Origin: Pseudoflavonifractor sp. AF19-9AC
GTDB lineage: Bacteria; Bacillota; Clostridia; Oscillospirales; Oscillospiraceae
DNA length: 64,000 nt
Assembly: GCF_003478995.1 (NCBI RefSeq)
Contig: NZ_QUGI01000001.1
Location: 48,720 to 112,719 of the forward strand
Direction: 5' to 3'
The translations under genes were made by a program, and so were the position numbers. The notes under the pieces were generated by a model. The model did not search any database. It saw nothing but the letters and a program-made list of their open reading frames with translations, and was not told the DNA's origin. Shown piece by piece: positions 1 to 8,103 of this stretch. Position 1 is the stretch's first letter. Every line of letters starts with the position of its first letter.

Positions 1-19
1 CGCCCCCGCTGTGCGTTTT

Positions 20-706
20 CTATGCAGTTGAACTTGATGATCGGGAGACAGCAGATGTAGCGCTGTCCTCCGGCAGAGGTCCGGTAAAGGAGAAGGGAAA
101 CCGGCCGGGGCCGCACAGGGCGGCCATCTCCTCCCGCCGGTCCTCAAAAATCGGGTCGGTCACGCCGTAAATCTGCCAGCCCGCCTCCTTGGCGGCGGCG
201 CAGTACACCGGGGAGTCGTCAAAGAGGACGCAGTGCTCCGGTGCTTCCCCGCAGGCCGCGGCAGCCCGGCGGAAGAGCTCCGGGTCCCTCTTGTCCGCCC
301 CCAGGCTGGCGGTGGTGAGTACCCGCTCCAGCAGGGGCTCCAGAGCGTGGCGGCGGAGGGCCGCCTCACACAGGGAGGGCATGCAGGAGGTGAGCAGGGC
401 GCAGCGGATCCCCGCCTGGTTGGCCCGCTCCAGAAAGTCCCGGGCCCCCTCCTTCAGGGGAAGGGTGTTGGCATAGGCGTCCTGAGCCATGGCGTGCCAG
501 GCGGCCACAATCTCTTCCGGGGTGAGGGGCAGGGAAAAGCAGCGGCGGGTGTACTCCGCCGCCTCGCTGAAGGCGTGGTGAGTCACATACTCGGTGTAAT
601 CCTCCGGAACGGGAGAGATGCCGTGCCGGCCCAGAAAGTCGATGTCAATGTCCAGCCAGATGCCGTTGGAGTCCAGCAGCGTGCCGTCCAAATCAAAAAA
701 ATACAT
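20..706 (-). CDS. HAD-superfamily phosphatase (HAD-IA type)
   Basis: Predicted cytosolic phosphatase of the haloacid dehalogenase superfamily, probably acting on a small phosphorylated metabolite. The N-terminus MYFFDLDGTLLDS holds motif I (Asp5 and Asp7, the nucleophile and acid/base pair). ALLTSCMPS is motif II, the lysine in GADKRDPE is motif III and VLFDDSPVY carries the motif IV acidic pair. The helical cap lies at about residues 15-95. The length of 228 aa is normal for subfamily IA (phosphoglycolate phosphatase/beta-phosphoglucomutase-like). The start overlaps the 3' end of the upstream glycosylase gene by 14 nt, so the two are translationally coupled. The substrate cannot be read from the sequence. 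Confidence 0.88.
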   Translation of the reverse strand: MYFFDLDGTLLDSNGIWLDIDIDFLGRHGISPVPEDYTEYVTHHAFSEAAEYTRRCFSLPLTPEEIVAAWHAMAQDAYANTLPLKEGARDFLERANQAGIRCALLTSCMPSLCEAALRRHALEPLLERVLTTASLGADKRDPELFRRAAAACGEAPEHCVLFDDSPVYCAAAKEAGWQIYGVTDPIFEDRREEMAALCGPGRFPFSFTGPLPEDSATSAVSRSSSSTA

Positions 707-1313
707 GCCAGTCCTCCGTGTAAAACCGCCAGGGGAAGTCTACCGCCTCCTGGGCGTAGTCAATGCCGATGCGCTTGCCGGTACCGATGTGCTCCGGGGC
801 GGGCCCATCGCAGACATAGAGAGGCCCAGCGGGGTCCGTGAGGTCCAGGCCGTTCTGCTCCCGGGTGAGCAGCAGCCCGCGGCACAGCTTTCCGGGTCCG
901 TTGAGAAAGTTTTTGCGCTGATAGGCGCTCATGTCCTCCATCTTGCATCCAAAACGGTTTTTTGCTATAATGTCCCCGTTTGACACGGCCCGTACCCCGC
1001 GGATGAGCACCGCGCAGGGCTCACCCTCCGGCTCGGTAACGAAGTTGAGACAGTGGTACATGCCGTAGATAAAGTAGATGTAGGCGGTGCCCGGCGGGGC
1101 GAAGAGGGTCTCCGTGCGAGGCGTGCGCTTGTAGCCGTAGGCGTGGCAGGCCTTGTCAATGGGGCCCACATAGGCCTCCGTCTCCGTGATGGCGCACACC
1201 AGCCGCTCTCCATCCGGCAGTACACGGACAATCTGCTTGCCCAGCAGCTCCCGGGCCACCGTCAGGGTGTCCCGGTCGTAAAAGGCGCGGGGAAGTATGT
1301 CCACAAAAGCCAC
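693..1313 (-). CDS. DNA-3-methyladenine glycosylase (AAG/MPG family)
   Basis: Base-excision repair glycosylase that removes alkylated purines such as 3-methyladenine and hypoxanthine. The 206-aa length and motifs fit the family: DILPRAFYDRDTLTVARELLG near the N-terminus, the ITETEAYVGPIDKACHAY catalytic region (acidic residue within ETEAY), YIYFIYGMYHCLNFV for the intercalating-Tyr region, and the GPGKLCRGL loop. It is the first gene of a two-gene unit with the HAD phosphatase, which begins inside its 3' end. It is divergent from the EamA transporter, with less than 100 bp between the starts. The minus-strand start has an AGGTGG-type ribosome binding site. Confidence 0.93.
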   Translation of the reverse strand: MAFVDILPRAFYDRDTLTVARELLGKQIVRVLPDGERLVCAITETEAYVGPIDKACHAYGYKRTPRTETLFAPPGTAYIYFIYGMYHCLNFVTEPEGEPCAVLIRGVRAVSNGDIIAKNRFGCKMEDMSAYQRKNFLNGPGKLCRGLLLTREQNGLDLTDPAGPLYVCDGPAPEHIGTGKRIGIDYAQEAVDFPWRFYTEDWHVFF

Positions 1314-1396
1314 CTCCAGTGTCCGGCCTCACAGCCGTTGTTTGCGCAATATCATATCACAGCTTGTCCCTATTTTTCAATCAGGAGTTGATTCCC

Positions 1397-2308
1397 ATGT
1401 CTCACAGGACCATGCACATGCTGGCAAAGCCCATGCTCTTTGCCGCCGCCCTGATCTGGGGCACGTCCTTCTTTATCATGAAAAATGCCCTGGATGCGGT
1501 GCCGGTGTTCTTCCTGCTGGCCATCCGGTTTACCGCCGGAGCGGTGCTGCTGGCCCTGGTGTGTGGGCGGCGCTGGAAGGCCTTTACCCCCGACTATCTG
1601 TGGCGGGGGGCTATTATGGGGGGCTTTTTGTGCCTGGCCTACTCGGTGCAGACCTTCGGACTGTCCATGACTACCCCCTCCAAGAACGCCTTTCTCACGG
1701 CGGTCTACTGCGTCCTCGTCCCCTTCCTCACCTGGGCGGTGGTGAAGAAACGCCCCGACCGGTATAACATCGCCGCTGCCCTGCTGTGTGTCACCGGCGT
1801 GGGCTTGGTTTCCCTCAATGAGCAGCTGTCCATCAACACCGGCGACCTCCTTACCCTGGTGTGCGCCATCTTTTACGCCAGCCACATTGTGGCGGTGGAG
1901 AAGGTGTCGCCCGGGAAGGACATCACCTTGCTCACCGTCTTCCAGTTCGCCTTTGCCGGGCTGTTTGCCTGGATTGGGGGAGCGCTCACCGAGACCTTCC
2001 CCGCCCAGGCCCTGACCGATCCACAGGTGTTCCTCCCCCTCGCTTACCTGTGTGTCATGGCCACCACCGTGGCTCTACTGTTCCAGAATGTGGGTCAGGT
2101 GTGGTCCGACCCTGCCTCCGCCTCGGTTATCCTCTCCCTGGAGTCGGTGTTTGGTGTGCTGTTCTCGGTCATCTTCTACGGCGACCCGGTGACGCCCCGG
2201 CTGCTCATGGGCTTCGTCCTCATCTTTGTGGCTGTGGTGTGCTCGGAGACCAAGTTCTCCTTCCTCCGCCGCTCCTCCCGCCCCCAGTTGAGCGAGGCGG
2301 AAAAATAA
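1397..2308 (+). CDS. EamA/DMT-superfamily transporter
   Basis: Inner-membrane drug/metabolite exporter of the EamA type, about 303 aa with ten predicted transmembrane segments in two five-helix repeats. The first repeat begins AKPMLFAAALIWGTSFFIMK, the typical EamA opening. The second begins near NTGDLLTLVCAIFYASHIVA. The open frame extends 26 codons further upstream. I place the start at the ATG at 1397 because CAGGAG lies seven to nine bases before it and the extra N-terminus is not family-like. The substrate is unknown; relatives export amino acids or other metabolites. A strong intrinsic terminator follows. Confidence 0.88.
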   Translation: MSHRTMHMLAKPMLFAAALIWGTSFFIMKNALDAVPVFFLLAIRFTAGAVLLALVCGRRWKAFTPDYLWRGAIMGGFLCLAYSVQTFGLSMTTPSKNAFLTAVYCVLVPFLTWAVVKKRPDRYNIAAALLCVTGVGLVSLNEQLSINTGDLLTLVCAIFYASHIVAVEKVSPGKDITLLTVFQFAFAGLFAWIGGALTETFPAQALTDPQVFLPLAYLCVMATTVALLFQNVGQVWSDPASASVILSLESVFGVLFSVIFYGDPVTPRLLMGFVLIFVAVVCSETKFSFLRRSSRPQLSEAEK

Positions 2309-2320
2309 CCCTTCCTCTCC

Positions 2321-2354
2321 AAGCCCGCGGCTTCGGCCGCGGGCTTGTTTTTTG
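2321..2354 (+). terminator. Rho-independent terminator after the EamA gene
   Basis: An 11-bp GC-rich stem (AAGCCCGCGGC / GCCGCGGGCTT) with a small TTCG-type loop is followed by a T-rich tract. It separates the transporter gene from the DUF2089 operon. Confidence 0.9.
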
Positions 2355-2381
2355 TTTTCATAAAAGAAAATAAAAAATAAA

Positions 2382-2418
2382 ATTAAAGCTTGACTTTAAT
2401 AATATTAAAGTTTATAAT
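2382..2418 (+). promoter_or_regulatory. Promoter with three alternating ATTAAAG half-sites
   Basis: The -35 element TTGACT (2390-2395) and -10 element TATAAT (2413-2418) are 17 bp apart. ATTAAAG (2382-2388), its reverse complement CTTTAAT (2394-2400) and ATTAAAG again (2404-2410) form two overlapping inverted repeats covering the -35 and the spacer. This is the layout expected of a repressor operator. The AT-rich block stands out from the GC-rich surroundings. The binding protein is not known; autoregulation by the DUF2089 product just downstream is an inference. Confidence 0.7.
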
Positions 2419-2444
2419 GCAGATACAAGAAAGGAGGGAGCGCG

Positions 2445-2750
2445 ATGTCCCTGGAGGTGCTGCCCGAGTGGATGGCGGGCCTGGAAGAGGAGGACGTGGT
2501 GTTCATCAAAAAGTTCATTCTGGCTTCCGGATCTCTGAAGGAGGTAGCCGCCCAATACGGGGTGACCTATCCCACAGTGCGCCTGCGGCTGGACCGGCTG
2601 ATCCAGAAGATTAAAATTGGTGAGGACACCGCCGCCGACCCCTATATTGCCACCATCAAGCGGTTGGTGGTCAACGAGAAGCTGGACTTTGACACCGCCA
2701 AGGTGCTCATATCCGAGTACAAGAAAACCCGGCATTCGCCGGAGCTGTAA
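2445..2750 (+). CDS. DUF2089-type putative DNA-binding protein
   Basis: A 101-aa soluble protein resembling the DUF2089 family. Residues 22-58 read FIKKFILASGSLKEVAAQYG then VTYPTVRLRLDRL, a helix-turn-helix-like unit similar to sigma-70 region 4 or a small regulator. The CxxC zinc-binding N-terminus seen in some family members is absent. The start has an excellent AAGGAGGG ribosome binding site. It is the first gene of an operon with two small membrane-protein genes (18-bp and about 18-bp gaps), an arrangement typical of a regulator controlling membrane proteins. No substrate or signal can be deduced. Confidence 0.82.
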   Translation: MSLEVLPEWMAGLEEEDVVFIKKFILASGSLKEVAAQYGVTYPTVRLRLDRLIQKIKIGEDTAADPYIATIKRLVVNEKLDFDTAKVLISEYKKTRHSPEL

Positions 2751-2768
2751 GCGAGGAGGAGACAAAAG

Positions 2769-3218
2769 ATGAACATGCTGATGTCGGCTGTTGGAGTCAG
2801 CCTGATCTTCGGAATTTTTATGCTGCTGGTGCCCATTGCCCTGCTGGTGGTACTCCAGGTGTGGCTGTGCAAGAAGAGCCTGAAGCTGGGGCTGATTCTT
2901 CCCATTTTGTCCTTCCTGCTGTCCCTACTTATGGTGTTCAGCCTGGGGGCGCTTCAGACCATGACCACTGCGGGAAGCACCCAGATGACGGTGATAGCTG
3001 AGGACGGCACCTACATCGAGGTTCCCGCCCAGGAGTGGGGACACCACCAGGAGGAGCACCATGTGAGCATTACCCCCGGTGCGGTGGGGGCTCTGGTGGG
3101 CCTGTTTCTGGTGAGCAACATCCCCACGGTGGTCTTCGGGGGCATCTGGCTGCACTATAAGAGCCGTCGGGACTTCCGGGACGACCTGAAAAAGATGAAA
3201 ATTGAGGATTTGGAGTAA
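2769..3218 (+). CDS. Small membrane protein of the DUF2089 operon
   Basis: A 149-aa protein with three hydrophobic segments: about residues 5-35 (VSLIFGIFMLLVPIALLVVL), 42-62 and 98-120. A polar loop between the second and third contains EDGTYIEVPAQEWGHHQEEH, so this stretch probably faces one side of the membrane. The C-terminus is charged (RRDFRDDLKKMKIEDLE). I do not recognise a family. It is preceded by GAGGAGG and lies between the DUF2089 gene and a second small membrane gene. The His/Glu-rich loop could bind metal, but nothing else supports that. Confidence 0.75.
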   Translation: MNMLMSAVGVSLIFGIFMLLVPIALLVVLQVWLCKKSLKLGLILPILSFLLSLLMVFSLGALQTMTTAGSTQMTVIAEDGTYIEVPAQEWGHHQEEHHVSITPGAVGALVGLFLVSNIPTVVFGGIWLHYKSRRDFRDDLKKMKIEDLE

Positions 3219-3236
3219 GAAAGGAGCTTGTCTGTT

Positions 3237-3542
3237 ATGGGCAAGGAGGCTGCAATGGTCCTGTTTATCCTGGCTCTGGCGGTGCAGATCTGCGTCTCCG
3301 GCATGGGGCCCGTCTGGGCGGGGCTGGTCATTCCCGCGCTGTACGGGAGCGTGATGGGAGTGTCGGTGCTAGGCTATTACCAGGCCTACGGCGCCTGGCC
3401 CCTCCGCATGGACGAGGTGCTGATGCAGGGCGGTCTGCCCATCCTGGCGCTGCTGGTGGTGTGGCTTGGAGTACAGCACTGGAAAAGCCGCTGCCATACC
3501 CGGACCGGACACGGACCAGCCAAGGTGGAAGAACTGGAATAA
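3237..3542 (+). CDS. Small membrane protein, last gene of the DUF2089 operon
   Basis: About 101 aa with two or three hydrophobic helices (AAMVLFILALAVQICVSG, GLVIPALYGSVMGVSVLGYY, GGLPILALLVVWLGVQ) and a basic, His-containing tail ending KVEELE. The reading frame could begin at TTG 3228, but the AGGAG motif ends only two bases before that codon. ATG 3237 gives a normal spacing and is preferred. The C-terminal EDLE/EELE endings of this protein and its neighbour are similar, which hints that the two are partners. The function is unknown. Confidence 0.72.
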   Translation: MGKEAAMVLFILALAVQICVSGMGPVWAGLVIPALYGSVMGVSVLGYYQAYGAWPLRMDEVLMQGGLPILALLVVWLGVQHWKSRCHTRTGHGPAKVEELE

Positions 3543-3548
3543 AGAAGA

Positions 3549-3583
3549 GCCGCCGGAGGGATGCACTTTCCGGCGGCTTTTCT
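3549..3583 (+). terminator. Terminator of the DUF2089 operon
   Basis: A 9-bp stem GCCGCCGGA / TCCGGCGGC with an 11-nt loop is followed by TTTTCTTCT, immediately after the operon's last stop codon. Confidence 0.88.
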
Positions 3584-3604
3584 TCTATGTGAATATCTGA
3601 AACC

Positions 3605-3764
3605 TGTTAGCGCGGGGGACTGCCCGAATAAACCGAGCCTGGCGGCCGATTTTGAATCGGCCGCCGCTTTTTTCTGGATATCCATATTTTTTAGAGAAGG
3701 GAGAAAAAACGAAGTTTTTTCCAAAGGTTCTTTTTGATTCTTTTTCTTCCAAGAAAAAGAATCC
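3605..3764. repeat. Intergenic block of stacked inverted repeats
   Basis: Three hairpins lie between convergent genes. The first is GGCGGCCGATT / AATCGGCCGCC (about 3642-3668), followed by a T run. The second is a small AAAAAAC / GTTTTTT hairpin near 3705-3718. The third is a palindrome with 13-bp arms, GATTCTTTTTCTT / AAGAAAAAGAATC (3736-3763). Together they can terminate transcription from both sides. Their number and sequence style suggest a dispersed intergenic repeat rather than a single terminator. No gene is visible here. Confidence 0.6.
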
Positions 3765-3774
3765 ACAACTCTCC

Positions 3775-4272
3775 TTATGCCACCGCCCTCACACCTCCCA
3801 CCCGGCACAGATCGGTGGGGCGGGTGAGGTCAGGACTTTTGTCCAGAGTGACCGCGCCGCACTCCTCCAGCAGTCCGGCCACGAACTGGGAGCAGAAGAA
3901 GTGGTGCCGCCGCCGGAGGGGCAGGTTGATAAAGCAGCCCAGGGCGCCCAGCAGGTTGTAGTGGTAGCGCTCCCGCTGGCCGTACATACAGGCCAGCCGC
4001 CGCCGGAGCCGTCGGTAGACATCCTCGGATACCTTCAGCTCATAGAGTCGGCAGGGCATTTTCAAGCCCCGTTTCGCGGCGGGGGTCTCCTCCACCAGTC
4101 CGGCGGGGAGGGCCAGATGGGGGTGCTTCCGGGCAAAGCTGTAAAAGGGCCCGTCCGGGCCGTCCAGGCCGATGGAGGCGTGGGTGTAGCTGTCCTGGGT
4201 GGCCAGGTGGATGAGCCGGGAAAACCAGGTCCCGGACCGGGTGAGAAGAATATAGACCGTGCGCTCCGCCAT
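3775..4272 (-). CDS. YiiX-like permuted NlpC/P60 (papain-like) hydrolase
   Basis: A 165-aa protein resembling the YiiX/YebB-type permuted NlpC/P60 superfamily, which hydrolyses amide bonds in peptides or lipids. The features are a conserved histidine early (YTHASIGLD, about residue 31) and a cysteine late (FFCSQFVAGLLEECG, about residue 125), the permuted order of the catalytic pair. There is no signal peptide. The gene stands alone, convergent with the DUF2089 operon and divergent from smc, and its start is preceded by AGGGAGGCGCC. The substrate is unknown. Confidence 0.75.
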   Translation of the reverse strand: MAERTVYILLTRSGTWFSRLIHLATQDSYTHASIGLDGPDGPFYSFARKHPHLALPAGLVEETPAAKRGLKMPCRLYELKVSEDVYRRLRRRLACMYGQRERYHYNLLGALGCFINLPLRRRHHFFCSQFVAGLLEECGAVTLDKSPDLTRPTDLCRVGGVRAVA

Positions 4273-4428
4273 GGAAGGCGCCTCCCTTCTTTTTTTGCTC
4301 CCATGGTACCAGCGCCGGTCTAAACCCCGGTAAAGGGCGGATTAAAATTCTCCTAAAATTCCATTGATTTTTGAGTCTGTTGCCCCGGGACTCCCAGGCT
4401 GTTTGAGAACCCTTTTTCCGTCACCTCG

Positions 4429-4457
4429 TTGCAATTGTGCGGGGATTTTGCTATAAT
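4429..4457 (+). promoter_or_regulatory. Sigma-A-type promoter of smc
   Basis: TTGCAA (4429-4434), a 17-bp spacer and TATAAT (4452-4457) lie about 70 bp upstream of the chosen smc start. No other promoter is needed for the smc-ftsY cluster. Confidence 0.75.
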
Positions 4458-4530
4458 ATATCATCTATGAGTATGTCCGCCGCCCTGCGGCGGTGACGGC
4501 CCGGTCCCGGGCGAGATTGAGGTGTGTCTG

Positions 4531-7500
4531 TTGTATTTGAAAGCATTGGAAATTCAGGGCTTCAAGTCCTTCCCCGACAAGACGGTGCTCACCTTTGGTG
4601 AGGACATCACCGCCATTGTGGGCCCCAACGGCTCGGGCAAGTCCAACATCTCCGACGCCATCCGCTGGGTGATGGGGGAGCAGTCCACCCGGGCCCTCCG
4701 GGGCGGCAAGATGGAGGACGTGATCTTCGGCGGCACCGCCAAGCGCAAGCAGACGGGCTACGCCGAGGTGTCCCTGGTGCTGGACAATACCTCCCACCTC
4801 TTTGACATGGAGGAGTCGGAGGTGATGGTCACCCGGCGGTACTACCGCTCGGGGGAGAGCGAGTACTACATCAACCGCCGGTCCGTCCGCTTGAAGGATG
4901 TCAACGAGCTGTTTATGGACACGGGCCTTGGCCGGGAGGGCTACTCCATCATCGGACAGGGTAAAATTGACGAGATCCTCTCCGTCAAGTCCGCTGACCG
5001 ACGGGAGATCTTTGAGGAGGCGGCGGGTATCTCCCGCTATCGCCACCGCAAGGAGGAGGCCGAGCACAAGCTGGAGCGCACGGACGAGAACCTGGTGCGC
5101 ATCAACGACAAGATTTCCGAGCTGGAGCTGCAGGTGGAGCCCCTGCGCCAGCAGAGCGAGAAGGCGAAAAAGTACCTCATCCTCCGGGACGAGCTGCGGG
5201 GTCTGGAGATCTCCGTGTGGCTGGACACCCTGGAGCGCATCCGGGCGGGGAACATCAAGCTGGAGGCCGACTATCAGGAGGCCGTGCGCCAGCGGGAGGA
5301 GGCCAAGGTGGCCCAGGAGAAGGCCTACGCCGCCGCCGAGGACTATTCCGCGCAGATGCGGGAGAAGGACGTGGAGGCCGACCGGCTGCGCTTTGAGATG
5401 CAGGGCCGGCAGGCCAAGGCCAACGAGCTGGAGTCGGCCATCGCCGTTTTGAAGAGCAGCGTGGAGCACAACCTGGAGTCCGCCCGGCGCATCCAGGCGG
5501 ACCTGGAGCAGCAGGAGGGCCGGGAGGGCTCCCTGGCCGCCCAGATCGAGCAGCGCCGCACCCGGCTGGAGGAGATTGAGGGCCAGCTGACCCAGGCTCG
5601 GGCCAGTCTGGAGGAGCGCAGCCGTCAGGCCCAGGAGGCCGCCCACTCGGCTGGCACCCTGGCCCAGGAGCTGGAGCAGCTGCGCAGCCGGGCGGATCTG
5701 GAGAACGCCGACGCCGCCGAGGCAAAGGCTCTGCTCTCCGCCCTGGCCGCCGCCGCCCAGGAGGTGCTGGACCGGGACGAGACCGTGCGCCGGGAGAGCG
5801 CCGAGCTGGAGGAGCGCCTGGAGCAGGCCCGGAAGGAGGCCCGCACCGCCCGCCGCCAGTACGACGACGCGGTGGAGGAGCGGGACGCGGCCAAAAACGT
5901 GATCAGCGGCTACCAGCTGCGCGCCCAGTCCCGGCAGAAGAAGGCTGAGCAGTTAAAGGAACGGCAGGTCAAGCTGCAGATGGAGGAAAACGCCCTCACC
6001 TCCCGCATCAAGCTGCTCACCGAGATGGAGCAGATGCACGAGGGCTACTCCAAGGCGGTGAAGCTGGTCATGGGGGAGGCCCAGCGGGGCACCCTTAAGA
6101 ACATCCATGGACCGGTGGCCGACCTTTTGAAGGTGCCCGACCGGTACACTGTGGCCATTGAGATCGCCCTGGGCGGCGCCATGCAGAACCTGGTGGTGGA
6201 CCGGGAGGAGGACGGCAAGGCCGTTATCCAGTATCTGAAGCGCCGGGAGGGCGGCCGGGCCACCATCCTGCCCCTGAGCTCCATCCGTCCCGGCAACCTG
6301 CGGGAGCGGGAGCGGCTGGCGGGTGAGCCGGGCTTTGTGGGCATTGCCGACCAGCTGGTCCGCTTTGATCCCCAGTATCAGAACGTATTTTCCAACCTTC
6401 TGGGCCGGGTGGCGGTGATGGAGAACCTGGACGCCGCCATTGCGGTGGCCCGGAAGTACGGCTATCAGTTCCGCATTGTCACCTTGGACGGCCAGGTGCT
6501 GAACCCCGGCGGATCCATGACCGGTGGCTCGGCCAGCCGGAGCGCGGGCATCCTCAGTCGGGCCAACGAGCTGGAACGGCTGGGGGAGCAGGCCAAGGGC
6601 ATCCGGGAGCAGCTCAGTCAGGCTGCCCGGGAGCTGGAGGAGGCCCAGCGGGAGGCCACCGCCTCCGCTTACGAGCTGGAGAGCGCCCAGGGACAGCTGC
6701 GGGAGTGGGAGAACGCCATTGTGAAGGCGGAGGCCCAGCTGGCCCACTGCAAGAGCGTGGTGTCCACCCTGGAGGAGCAGGAGGAGAGCCAGAAGGAGGA
6801 GCTGGAGGGGCTCAAGGCCCGTTCGGCTCAGATTGAGGCGGATACCCAGAGCGCCAGGGAGCGTATCCAGACCCTGGAGGGCACCGCCGCCGCCCTGAAG
6901 AGCGAGGCCGAGGGTAAGGCCAAGGGCCAGAGCGACCTGCAGGAGCGCTCCGCCCGCATCGCCCAGGAGGTGGCCGAGCTCACCGCCTCCCTGGCCGCAC
7001 TGGAGGCGGAGCGGGACGCCACCCGCTCGGGCCTCACGGAGCTGGAGGGACTCAAGGAGAGCATCGCCGGGGACCGGGACCAGAGCCGGGCTCTGGTGGA
7101 GGACTACCACAGCAAAAATGAGGGCATCACCCGGGAGATCGGGGAGAAGGAAGCGGCCCTGGAGGCCCTTCGGCAGGAGAACCAGGCCCAGAACGAGGCC
7201 ATTTCTCAGCTCAACCAGGAGAAGCTGGAGCTGGAGGGCCAGCGGGTGAAGGCGACCAAGGAGAGCCAGAGCCGCAACGAGGAGCTGCTGCGCATGGAGG
7301 GAGAGGTCTCCCGCCTGGAGCAGCGGAAGGTGTCCGCCTCCATGGAGGAGAAGCAGCTGCTGGACAAGCTGTGGGAGAACTACGAGCTGTCCCACGAGGC
7401 GGCCAAGCAGCAGCGGGTGGAGATTGAGTCGGTCCAGAAAGCCAGCCGCCGCATTGCAGAGCTGAAGCGGGCGGTGTCCGTCCTGGGCAATGTGAATGTG

Positions 7501-8103
7501 GGGGCCATCGAGGAATTTGACCGGGTCAACGAGCGCTATACCTACCTCACCGACCAGCGGGATGACGTCCAGCGGGCCAAGAGCGAGCTGGAGGAGATCA
7601 TCGCCAACATCACCGGGGAGATGAAGACCATCTTTGCCCGGGAGTTCAAGAGCATCAACGAGGCCTTTGGTCAGACCTTCCTGGAGCTCTTCGGCGGCGG
7701 CAAGGCAGCCCTGGAGCTGGAGGACCCGGAGGACATTCTGAACTGCGGCATCGAAATCAAGGTCCAGCCCCCGGGCAAGGCTCTGAAAATCATTACCCTT
7801 CTCTCCGGCGGCGAGAAGGCCTTTGTGGCCATTGCCCTCTATTTTGCCATCCTAAAGGTGCGGCCTACCCCCTTCGTGGTGATGGATGAGATCGAGGCTG
7901 CCCTGGACGACAACAACGTGGTGCGTTTTGCCCGATACATGCGCTCCATGGCGGAGAAGACCCAGTTTATCGTCATTACCCACCGACGGGGCACCATGGA
8001 GGAGGCCGACGTGCTCTACGGCGTCACCATGCAGGAGCAGGGCGTCAGCCGTATGCTGACCATCAACCTCAACGACGTGGAGAAGGAGCTGAACATCCGG
8101 TGA
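4531..8103 (+). CDS. smc: Chromosome segregation ATPase SMC
   Basis: Condensin ATPase that organises and helps segregate the chromosome with ScpA and ScpB. About 1190 aa, full length for the family. The Walker A motif GPNGSGKS is at residues 31-38. Long coiled coils flank a hinge at about residues 518-675 (GPVADLLKVPDRYTVAIEIA). The ABC signature LSGGEKAF is near 1090 and the Walker B VVMDEIEAALDD near 1116. I choose TTG 4531 (protein MYLKALEIQGFKSF, the usual N-terminus) over GTG 4522, because GAGG at 4519-4522 then acts as the ribosome binding site. The gene ends MLTINLNDVEKELNIR followed by TGA. The same 18-codon tail is repeated in frame 237 bp downstream (see separate entries). It is followed by zinc-ribbon genes and ftsY, the classical smc-ftsY neighbourhood. 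Confidence 0.97.
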   Translation: MYLKALEIQGFKSFPDKTVLTFGEDITAIVGPNGSGKSNISDAIRWVMGEQSTRALRGGKMEDVIFGGTAKRKQTGYAEVSLVLDNTSHLFDMEESEVMVTRRYYRSGESEYYINRRSVRLKDVNELFMDTGLGREGYSIIGQGKIDEILSVKSADRREIFEEAAGISRYRHRKEEAEHKLERTDENLVRINDKISELELQVEPLRQQSEKAKKYLILRDELRGLEISVWLDTLERIRAGNIKLEADYQEAVRQREEAKVAQEKAYAAAEDYSAQMREKDVEADRLRFEMQGRQAKANELESAIAVLKSSVEHNLESARRIQADLEQQEGREGSLAAQIEQRRTRLEEIEGQLTQARASLEERSRQAQEAAHSAGTLAQELEQLRSRADLENADAAEAKALLSALAAAAQEVLDRDETVRRESAELEERLEQARKEARTARRQYDDAVEERDAAKNVISGYQLRAQSRQKKAEQLKERQVKLQMEENALTSRIKLLTEMEQMHEGYSKAVKLVMGEAQRGTLKNIHGPVADLLKVPDRYTVAIEIALGGAMQNLVVDREEDGKAVIQYLKRREGGRATILPLSSIRPGNLRERERLAGEPGFVGIADQLVRFDPQYQNVFSNLLGRVAVMENLDAAIAVARKYGYQFRIVTLDGQVLNPGGSMTGGSASRSAGILSRANELERLGEQAKGIREQLSQAARELEEAQREATASAYELESAQGQLREWENAIVKAEAQLAHCKSVVSTLEEQEESQKEELEGLKARSAQIEADTQSARERIQTLEGTAAALKSEAEGKAKGQSDLQERSARIAQEVAELTASLAALEAERDATRSGLTELEGLKESIAGDRDQSRALVEDYHSKNEGITREIGEKEAALEALRQENQAQNEAISQLNQEKLELEGQRVKATKESQSRNEELLRMEGEVSRLEQRKVSASMEEKQLLDKLWENYELSHEAAKQQRVEIESVQKASRRIAELKRAVSVLGNVNVGAIEEFDRVNERYTYLTDQRDDVQRAKSELEEIIANITGEMKTIFAREFKSINEAFGQTFLELFGGGKAALELEDPEDILNCGIEIKVQPPGKALKIITLLSGGEKAFVAIALYFAILKVRPTPFVVMDEIEAALDDNNVVRFARYMRSMAEKTQFIVITHRRGTMEEADVLYGVTMQEQGVSRMLTINLNDVEKELNIR

